Made by a program: the position numbers and the translations under genes
In this document: positions 6,608-12,277 of the stretch, piece after piece
Layout of the letters: the number at the start of each line of letters is the position of its first letter
Numbering within the stretch: the stretch's first letter is position 1
NCBI GenBank assembly: GCA_934167225.1
Contig: CAKPLD010000037.1
Coordinates: 1-12,277 of the forward strand
DNA: 12,277 bases
Reading direction: 5' to 3'
From: an uncultured Clostridia bacterium
GTDB taxonomy: Bacteria; Bacillota; Clostridia; TANB77; CAG-508
Notes under the pieces: generated by a model
What the model saw: only the letters and a program-made list of their open reading frames with translations
Databases searched by the model: none
Told to the model about the DNA's origin: nothing

Positions 6608-9052
6608 TTATTTTTTTACAACTATATTAAAAATTTTACCAGGTACATAAATCTCTTTAACAACCTCGTTTTTCTCAAAAATATCTTGGACTTGTTTGTC
6701 ATCCTTAACTTTTTCAAGAATTACATCTTCAGAATCGTCTGCATTCACAATAACGCAAAGCTTTAATTTTCCGTTAACTTGAACAGGAATCTTTTTAGTT
6801 CCACCATTCATTTCACTTTCTACAATTTCAGGCCATTTTTCGTTGTAAACAAATCCTTCTTTTCCGATTTTCTCCCACAATTCTTGTGTAAAATGAGGTG
6901 CAAGAGGAGAAAGCAATGTAATAAAAATCTCTATAACATTTTGTAAAACATCTATATTTATATTTTCGTCTCTAATATAGTCCCCAATTTTATTAGATAA
7001 TTCCATACTTCTTGCAATAGCTGTATTAAATCTGTAATCATTAATATCATTTCCCATTGCTTTGATTGTTTGGTTTTTCCATCTAAGTAATTCTTTTTCT
7101 TTAGATCCAATTTCTTTAGAATTTTGGATATTTTTTAATTCGTTATATTTTTCAATTAATCTTTCAATTCTAGAAAAATATTTTACCATTGATTCTATAC
7201 CTTTTTCGTTCCAAGGTCCACCTTGTCTATATTCAAATCCAAACATTATATACATTCTAAATACATCAGAGCCATATTTTTCTATGTATTCTTCTGGAGA
7301 AACAGTGTTTCCTTTGCTTTTGCTCATTTTGTTTCCATCTGGTCCTAGAATCATACCTTGATGTATTAGTTTTTTGAATGGTTCATCAAAGTCTAAGTAT
7401 CCTAAATCTCTTAATGCTTTAGTTATAAATCTTGCATAAATTAAGTGCATTGCAGCATGCTCTTTTCCACCTACATATACATCAACTGGTAACATTTTAT
7501 CTACTATTTCTTTTCTAAATGCTTCTTTATCATTTTTCGCATCTGGGTATCTTAAGTAGTACCATGATGAACATACAAATGTATCTAAAGTATCTGCTTC
7601 TCTCTTAGCCTTTCCTCCACATTTTGGACAAGTACAATTCATAAATTCACTTGATTTCTTTAGTGGTGATTCTCCATCTGGCTTAAATTCTACATTGTGT
7701 GGTAATACTACTGGCAAATCTTTTTCTGGTACTGGCACAGTTCCACATTTGTCGCAATATATAATTGGAATAGGTGCTCCCCAATATCTTTGTCTTGATA
7801 TTAACCAGTCTTTTAGTCTGTAATTTATAGTTTTGTTTCCTTGTTGTGTTTTGCTTAAATCTTCTGTGATTGTTTTTTTAGCAACACTTGATTCTAAACC
7901 ATCATATTTTCCGCTATTTGTCAATATTCCATATTCGGTATAAGGCAAAGTTATTTCTTCATTAGATTTACTTTTTATTACTTGTTTTATTGGTAAATTA
8001 TATTTACTAGCAAATTCAAAGTCTCTTGTATCATGTGCTGGAACTGCCATTACTGCTCCTGTTCCATAGTCTTCTAGTACATAGTCTGCTATCCAAATTG
8101 GAACTTTGTCTCCATTTATTGGATTTATTGCATATGCTCCTGTAAATACTCCTGTTTTTTCTTTGTCTGTAGATAATCTTTCAATTTCACTTAATTTTGA
8201 TGTTTCCTTTATATAATTTTCTACATTTTCTTTATATTCTGGTGTAGTTATTTCTTGAACTAAATCACTTTCAGGGGCAATAACTACATATGTAACACCA
8301 TTTAATGTATCTGGTCTTGTTGTAAATACAGTTATTTCTTTTCCATTGCTTTCGCATTTAAACTTTATTTCGCTTCCTTCTGATTTTCCTATCCAGTTTA
8401 TTTGTACTTTTTTTGTTGATTCTGGCCAATCTATAGTTTCTAAGCCTTGTAATAATTCTTCTGCATAATTTGTAATTTTGAAAAACCATTGTGATAATTT
8501 TTTTCTTTTTACCTCTGATCCACATCTTTCACATTTTCCGCCTATTACTTGCTCATTTGCTAGAACTGTTTTACAACTATCACACCAGTTAACAGGTGCT
8601 TCTTTTTTATAAGCTAGTCCTGCTTTATATAACTTTAAAAATAGCCATTGTGTCCATTTATAGTAATCTGGCATACATGTTTCTACTGAATAGTCCCAAT
8701 CATAACTTCCGCCCATTTCTTCTAATTGCTTTTTCATTGTTTCTATATTTTTTAATGTTGATTCTTCTGGATGTATTCCTGTTTTTATTGCATAGTTTTC
8801 TGCTGGAAGTCCGAATGCATCAAATCCCATTGGATGGAATACATTATATCCATTCATTTTTTTGTATCTTGCAAATGAATCTGATGGTGCATAGTTGAAC
8901 CAGTGTCCTAAGTGTAATTTTGCTCCTGATGGATATGAAAACATTTCTAGTGTATAAAATTTTTCTTTTTTGCTGTTCATATCATATTTATATACATTTT
9001 TTTCTTTCCAATTTTTTTGCCATTTGGCATCTGTTTTTTTTGAATATTCCAA
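6608..9052 (-). CDS. leuS: Leucine-tRNA ligase
   Basis: This class I synthetase charges tRNA-Leu with leucine and proofreads it. The 814-residue product has HLGH (residues 47-50) and KMSKS (575-579) in the catalytic core. The inserted CP1 editing domain shows TTRPDTL (244-250) and GTGAVMAVPAHDTRD (330-344). Cysteine pairs CDSC/CERC (157-177) and CDKC plus CPKC (433-478) suggest zinc sites. The start codon is TTG at 9052: GGAGGG lies 7 bases upstream, the frame upstream meets TAA, and the next in-frame ATG would remove part of the N-terminus. It stands alone, with a strong promoter. No T-box sequence is seen in the roughly 37-base leader. Confidence 0.97.
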   Translation of the reverse strand: MEYSKKTDAKWQKNWKEKNVYKYDMNSKKEKFYTLEMFSYPSGAKLHLGHWFNYAPSDSFARYKKMNGYNVFHPMGFDAFGLPAENYAIKTGIHPEESTLKNIETMKKQLEEMGGSYDWDYSVETCMPDYYKWTQWLFLKLYKAGLAYKKEAPVNWCDSCKTVLANEQVIGGKCERCGSEVKRKKLSQWFFKITNYAEELLQGLETIDWPESTKKVQINWIGKSEGSEIKFKCESNGKEITVFTTRPDTLNGVTYVVIAPESDLVQEITTPEYKENVENYIKETSKLSEIERLSTDKEKTGVFTGAYAINPINGDKVPIWIADYVLEDYGTGAVMAVPAHDTRDFEFASKYNLPIKQVIKSKSNEEITLPYTEYGILTNSGKYDGLESSVAKKTITEDLSKTQQGNKTINYRLKDWLISRQRYWGAPIPIIYCDKCGTVPVPEKDLPVVLPHNVEFKPDGESPLKKSSEFMNCTCPKCGGKAKREADTLDTFVCSSWYYLRYPDAKNDKEAFRKEIVDKMLPVDVYVGGKEHAAMHLIYARFITKALRDLGYLDFDEPFKKLIHQGMILGPDGNKMSKSKGNTVSPEEYIEKYGSDVFRMYIMFGFEYRQGGPWNEKGIESMVKYFSRIERLIEKYNELKNIQNSKEIGSKEKELLRWKNQTIKAMGNDINDYRFNTAIARSMELSNKIGDYIRDENINIDVLQNVIEIFITLLSPLAPHFTQELWEKIGKEGFVYNEKWPEIVESEMNGGTKKIPVQVNGKLKLCVIVNADDSEDVILEKVKDDKQVQDIFEKNEVVKEIYVPGKIFNIVVKK

Positions 9053-9059
9053 TGTTTAT

Positions 9060-9065
9060 CCCTCC
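9060..9065 (-). promoter_or_regulatory. Ribosome binding site fixing the TTG start of leuS
   Basis: GGAGGG on the minus strand ends 7 bases before the TTG codon. An ATG that overlaps the same motif runs straight into GAG-GGA-TAA, so it cannot start the synthetase and the TTG is required. Confidence 0.7.
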
Positions 9066-9095
9066 ATTTTTAGATTTTTGCTTTTTTCTTTAAAG

Positions 9096-9124
9096 ATTAT
9101 ACCATCTCGAAGGCATTATGTCTA
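9096..9124 (-). promoter_or_regulatory. Strong extended -10 promoter of leuS
   Basis: On the minus strand TAGACA (9124-9119), exactly 17 bases, and a consensus TATAAT (9101-9096) with TG one base upstream form an extended -10 promoter. Transcription would start near 9089, about 37 bases before the TTG, which leaves no room for a T-box or other long leader. Confidence 0.75.
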
Positions 9125-9193
9125 TTGCTTTGGCATTTTTTCTTGATTTTTTGGTTTCTATATTCCTATTTTTCGTCATAAAGTTTTAACATT

Positions 9194-10016
9194 TTATATC
9201 TGTTCACTTTGATTTTTCTCATTTTCTTTTATATATTCTAAATATTTTTTATCACGTGTAATATCATACAATGCTTTATATACATAAATTACCGATTGAA
9301 TATTATTTGCTTTTAATTGCAATTGTGCGACTTCCAAAAACATTTTTATTATTTCATAGCTTATTCCTTGTGGAATATTGTACTCTGTTAGGAGTATTTT
9401 TATTTCTTCATTTGTCGAAAGTCTTTTTTCTCTCTTTTCTTGTTTTGCAATATACCCTAATTCTACATGTGCTAAGTTTATATTTTCAAATTTAATACTC
9501 TGTGTATATAATGCATTTGCTAGGTCAAATATTCTTCTTTCTGTATAATACCATCCTAAATGTCTATAATATGCTGCCATATATCTGCTACTATAAATAC
9601 ATGGATATGTTTTTTCAACCTCTACTCTGTATCTATCAAATTGCCCAAGCTTTCTATATACATTTGCCTTTTCGAATCTATTGTCTGGACTTATAGGATT
9701 CCATGCAATTGCTTTATTAAGATATTGAATTGCTTTTTCAAATTCTTTTTTTTCAACATTTATAAATCCCAATAAAAAATATGTATATGACATATTATTT
9801 TTAGTTGCAATCATTTTTTTATTTGTTCCGTATTCCATACAATGTAGCTACCAGACTTTCAGGATAATTTGTAAAATTATAATATACGTTTTCTTTATCT
9901 TCTACGTTTTTTATTTCCTCATCTTCAATAATTTTTAATAAATCTTGTTCTGCCGAAGTGAATTCTTTACTTTTTATTTTTTTTGTAATCAACAATATTT
10001 TTTCTTGATAGTTCAT
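9194..10016 (-). pseudogene. Tetratricopeptide-type protein split by a +1 frameshift
   Basis: Two minus-strand frames together give one protein of about 273 residues. The first runs from ATG 10016 (AGGAGGT upstream) and ends at TAA 9821-9819 after 65 codons. The second is open from after TAG 9850-9848 to 9194. The second contains TPR-like helices (YTYFLLGFINVEKKEFEKAIQYLNKAIAWNP, cited in part: FEKAIQYLNKAI) and ends with an acidic tail. Joined, the text reads ATLYG then GTNKKMIA, with one extra base between 9821 and 9847. The second frame has an ATG at 9838 but no Shine-Dalgarno site. I recall similar single-frame TPR proteins in clostridia, probably protein-protein scaffolds of unknown role. 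A mutation or sequencing indel is likeliest; overlapping genes or programmed frameshifting cannot be excluded. Confidence 0.75.
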
Positions 10017-10049
10017 TTTTTACCTCCTATACTATTTATAACTTTTTTT

Positions 10050-10078
10050 ATTTTAACATATTATAAGCTAAAATACAA
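10050..10078 (-). promoter_or_regulatory. Candidate promoter of the TPR gene
   Basis: On the minus strand TTGTAT (10078-10073), 17 bases, and TAAAAT (10055-10050) carry a TG one base before the -10. The start would be about 25-30 bases before the gene, consistent with its strong AGGAGGT site. Confidence 0.45.
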
Positions 10079-10092
10079 CTTTATAATGGCAC

Positions 10093-10135
10093 AAATGTAA
10101 TACATTTAAATGCAAAAGTAGAATTTACTTTTGCA
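10093..10135. repeat. Two inverted repeats in the ZIP-TPR gap
   Basis: TGCAAAAGTA (10111-10120) pairs perfectly with 10126-10135 around a 5-nt loop. Next to it AAATGTA (10093-10099) and TACATTT (10101-10107) form a near-perfect palindrome around one A. Both lie between the ZIP terminator and the promoter of the TPR gene. The first could be a second terminator hairpin. The second, only 15 bases upstream of the -35, could be an operator, though nothing shows this directly. Confidence 0.5.
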
Positions 10136-10148
10136 ATCAAGCCAAAAT

Positions 10149-10183
10149 ATAATACTGTAACGTTTTTAACATTACAGTATTAT
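10149..10183 (-). terminator. Stem-loop terminator after the ZIP fragment
   Basis: ATAATACTGTAA-x-GTT (10149-10164) pairs with 10168-10183 over about 16 positions with one G-U wobble on the minus strand and a loop of three bases. It begins 12 bases after the ZIP stop codon. The tail contains only a short U-run (ATTTT after the stem), so strength is uncertain, but position and stem length favour a terminator. Confidence 0.6.
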
Positions 10184-10195
10184 TAATATCATATT

Positions 10196-10612
10196 TTACC
10201 CTAAGGCAACATCTAAAACCATCATCAACACAAATCCTACAATTAACCCCAAAGTTGCCAAATTCTTATTTTCTATTATAGACTCAGGTAATAACTCACG
10301 TGCTGCAACAGCAATCATTGCTCCTGCTGCAAAGCTAAGTAATACTGGCAAAATACTTCTTATTGTCATAACTAATAATACACCTATTACAGCAGATATT
10401 GGTTCAACTAGAGCCGAACCTTGCCCTAACATAAAGCTTTTAAACCTTGAAAATCCTTCATTTCTAAGTGGCAAAGCTACAGCTGCACCTTCTGGAAAAT
10501 TTTGAATTCCAATTCCAAATGCTAACATTACTGCTCCAATTAAGGTCATCCCAGGTACTCCACTTGCTATTCCTCCAAAAGCCACGCCAATTGACATCCC
10601 TTCTGGTTGATT
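10196..10612 (-). pseudogene. ZIP family metal transporter, N-terminal half missing
   Basis: ZIP (GufA/ZupT-type) proteins carry zinc or other divalent metals into the cytoplasm with eight membrane segments and about 250-270 residues. Only the second half is here: DNQPEG and a glycine-rich helix (the HNxPEG motif of segment IV), QNFPEG (segment V, where Q in place of H is known in this clade as I recall), GQGSALVEP and the last helices. A TAG (10630-10628) closes the frame upstream. Homology seems to stop near 10606-10612, where the usual HNIPEG is DNQPEG. The only ATG (10597) has no spaced ribosome binding site. Segments I-III are not elsewhere in the window. Truncation by insertion of the neighbouring accessory DNA is likely, and the remaining protein could not form the usual pore. 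Confidence 0.8.
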
Positions 10613-10617
10613 ATCAA

Positions 10618-10692
10618 TTAGACAGTGCTATTTTTGCATACTTTTATAAACTCTTTCCTAAATGTCAGCACCCAATTTTCTAATACAATACT
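10618..10692 (-). other. 24-codon coding remnant between the AAA ATPase and the ZIP fragment
   Basis: Directly after the ATPase stop, in the same frame, 24 further codons stay open and end at TAA (10620-10618). The stretch ENWVLTFRKEFIKVCKNSTV has a protein-like composition and is neither ZIP nor a usual DUF4143 tail. It may be the C-terminal end of another gene left at an insertion junction. No family is recognised, and an open frame of this length can arise by chance. Confidence 0.3.
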
Positions 10693-11910
10693 TTATAGAT
10701 AATTATATGGTATAACCTTATTTTTTTCGTTAAAATTAATAACTTTATCATACATACAAATAAGTCCACCTTCTCCAACATTTCCTAATTTTTCTAGTAC
10801 TTTAAAATTTGATATCATCTCTTTTGTAGGAGTTGCAGATTTCTTTATCTCTATTGGGTGTAGTTGACCGTTTTGCTCTATAATTAAATCAATTTCGTTT
10901 TTTTCTTTATCTCTATAAAAATATAGTGGTGGTCTTAATTCTCCATTATTGTAATAACTCTTTATTATTTCAATTATGACAAAATTCTCAAAAAAACTTC
11001 CTGCCATATTCCCTGCTTCTAGAACTTCTTTGTTTTTCCATTTTGTTAAATACGCAACCAATCCTGTATCTAAAAAATATATTTTAGGTGTTTTAATAGC
11101 TCTTTTCATAATATTGTTATAATATGGTTCCAATAAATAAACAATGTTTGATGACACTAAAATTGATAACCACCTTTGTGCTGTTGGTATAGTTATTCCA
11201 ACTTCATTTGCTACATTATTTAAATTCAAAAGTTGTCCTATTCTACTTGCTAGAGCTGTCATAAATTTTAAGAATGTTAATGTATCTCCAACCTGTGTTA
11301 AATTTCTAACATCTCTTTCAATATATGTATTTACATACATTGAATAATACATTTCAAAATCTATATTTTCTTGATATAAAGCTGGCATTGTTCCTTTATG
11401 AATAATATCCCAAATTTCATCGTATGAAATTTTCATATCATATTTTCCCTTTTCTGCAATATAATCTTCGGTAGGAACAAAGACTTTATTAAAGTCTATA
11501 TTCTTTATTTCTCTTAGACTTAACCCTAGTAAGTTTAAAATTCCTATTCTTCCAGCTAAACTTTCACTTACATTTTTCATTAAATGAAATTGCTGTGACC
11601 CAGTTAGATAAAACATTGCTTTTTCTTCACTGTTATCTATTTCTATCTTAATATAACGCAATAAATCTGGAGCATATTGTATTTCATCAATGATAATTGG
11701 TGGCTTATTTGATTTTAAGAATAAATTTGGATCCTCTATAGCTGCTTGATTTAATATCATATCATCTAATGTAATATAATTTGTATTAGATTTTAAATTT
11801 TTTAGCATTGTAGTTTTCCCTACTTGCCTTGCTCCAGTAACCAAAATGGCTTTAAACATTTTTTCTTGTTTTTTTATTGTGCTTTCCGCACTTCTTTTTA
11901 TATATTTCAT
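10693..11910 (-). CDS. AAA ATPase with DUF4143 domain
   Basis: The 405-residue product belongs to the ATP-binding family with an AAA domain followed by DUF4143. Walker A is GARQVGKTT (26-34), Walker B IIIDEIQ (72-78), and sensor 1 is in YLTGSQQ (101-107). The C-terminal part (about 315-380) has FFENFVIIEI and NEIDLIIEQNG followed by HPIEIKKS, resembling the PD-(D/E)xK nuclease fold often noted in DUF4143. Function is poorly defined; copies are common in gut Bacillota and archaea, often in accessory regions. The ATG at 11910 has GGAG about 11 bases upstream. It has its own consensus promoter inside the 3' end of the recombinase gene, so it is probably expressed separately. Length and motifs suggest an intact gene. 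Confidence 0.9.
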   Translation of the reverse strand: MKYIKRSAESTIKKQEKMFKAILVTGARQVGKTTMLKNLKSNTNYITLDDMILNQAAIEDPNLFLKSNKPPIIIDEIQYAPDLLRYIKIEIDNSEEKAMFYLTGSQQFHLMKNVSESLAGRIGILNLLGLSLREIKNIDFNKVFVPTEDYIAEKGKYDMKISYDEIWDIIHKGTMPALYQENIDFEMYYSMYVNTYIERDVRNLTQVGDTLTFLKFMTALASRIGQLLNLNNVANEVGITIPTAQRWLSILVSSNIVYLLEPYYNNIMKRAIKTPKIYFLDTGLVAYLTKWKNKEVLEAGNMAGSFFENFVIIEIIKSYYNNGELRPPLYFYRDKEKNEIDLIIEQNGQLHPIEIKKSATPTKEMISNFKVLEKLGNVGEGGLICMYDKVINFNEKNKVIPYNYL

Positions 11911-11934
11911 GATCCTATTCTCCTTTCGACCGTT

Positions 11935-11951
11935 ATAATATTCAATATTAT
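11935..11951. promoter_or_regulatory. Dyad at the AAA ATPase transcription start (possible operator)
   Basis: ATAATATT (11935-11942), one C, and AATATTAT (11944-11951) form a perfect 8-bp dyad. It overlaps the end of the -10 box and is centred near the expected transcription start, where a repressor would block the polymerase. The all-AT arms lower the confidence. Confidence 0.35.
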
Positions 11952-11978
11952 TATAGTCGCTTTTTTATATGCTGTCAA
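11950..11978 (-). promoter_or_regulatory. Consensus sigma-A promoter of the AAA ATPase gene
   Basis: On the minus strand TTGACA (11978-11973) and TATAAT (11955-11950) are separated by exactly 17 bases, a perfect match to the consensus. The -35 lies within the last codons of the recombinase gene. Transcription would start near 11943, about 33 bases before the ATG. Confidence 0.85.
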
Positions 11979-12277
11979 CTATTTTGTTTAAATTTCGAAA
12001 ATTAAATATAATATCTACTTGTTTGTCTTGGTGGATTTCAATTCTATTAATAATTACTTTCATAATTTCTGATGTTGGTTTATTTAGACTTAGAAAATCC
12101 TGTACAACACTTTTTATTTTTTCTGTATTATCTTGTTTTGCTTCTTCTCTTTGCTGTTTAATTTCTATATATTTGCTTTCTTTTTCTCCTATTTCATCCT
12201 TAAATTTTTTCAATAATCTTTCATACATTTCTTCACTTATTTTATTGTTTAATTTGTCTACATACATTTGATCAATA
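11965..12277 (-). CDS. Large serine recombinase, C-terminal part (cut by window edge)
   Basis: The visible frame (about 103 codons) enters from the right edge and ends at TAA 11967-11965; an internal ATG at 12267 is not the start. It reads IDQMYVDKLNNKISEEMYERL, then a charged coiled coil of about 35 residues, then TSEIMKVIINRIEIHQDKQVDIIFNF. This matches the C-terminal end of large serine recombinases of the TndX/TnpX kind, where a coiled coil follows the zinc-ribbon domain and a conserved segment near the end reads L..LI.KIE.H. Such enzymes integrate and excise conjugative elements and phages at attachment sites. The catalytic domain lies outside, so activity cannot be judged. The gene's last codons contain the -35 of the neighbouring promoter. 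Confidence 0.8.
   Translation of the reverse strand, partial: IDQMYVDKLNNKISEEMYERLLKKFKDEIGEKESKYIEIKQQREEAKQDNTEKIKSVVQDFLSLNKPTSEIMKVIINRIEIHQDKQVDIIFNFRNLNKIVDSI

Noticed and set aside
8936..8950. MFSYPSG instead of MFPYPSG in LeuS as a catalytic anomaly
   Set aside because: I recall the same variant in a regular clade of Firmicutes LeuS; HLGH, KMSKS and the editing motifs are all present.
9053..9193. T-box riboswitch upstream of leuS
   Set aside because: The region is only 141 bases, the promoter lies at 9096-9124, and no T-box core or terminator hairpin is seen.

Overview
The window is AT-rich (estimated by eye, under about 30% G+C). It has strong AGGAGG-type ribosome binding sites, sigma-A type promoters with 17-nt spacers, and a priA-def-fmt gene order. 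These point to a low-GC Bacillota chromosome, most likely a clostridial relative. All genes that can be supported lie on the minus strand, so transcription runs from the right edge to the left.

Right part (about 10.2-12.28 kb): accessory DNA. It holds the 3' end of a large serine recombinase running off the edge, a DUF4143-type AAA ATPase with a consensus promoter embedded in the recombinase 3' end, and a ZIP-family metal transporter that has lost its N-terminal half. The ATPase and recombinase may mark one end of an integrated element that cut the ZIP gene, but the junction is not proven.

Middle (about 4.2-10.0 kb): a tetratricopeptide-type gene split by a frameshift, then intact leuS with a TTG start and an extended -10 promoter. 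Next is intact priA, which begins an operon continuing with def (peptide deformylase) and fmt (methionyl-tRNA formyltransferase). Def and Fmt act at opposite ends of formyl-methionine metabolism. PriA serves replication restart.

A GC-richer REP-like palindromic repeat fills the def-fmt gap, and a likely decayed relative sits on the other side of def. After fmt comes a PHP-domain phosphoesterase gene with one in-frame TAA in its first metal-binding motif.

Left part (1-1.6 kb): a bidirectional terminator, an intact class II Fic protein gene with its own promoter, and about 200 bases of nested and tandem inverted repeats just downstream of fic.

Three of the ten genes are broken in three different ways (nonsense, frameshift, 5' truncation), while the housekeeping genes are intact. 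I see no CRISPR array, tRNA or rRNA, and nothing I can defend as a new multi-gene defence or biosynthetic system. The most unusual elements are the inverted-repeat complex at the left edge, the REP-like repeat in the def-fmt operon, and the clean TAA in the PHP gene.
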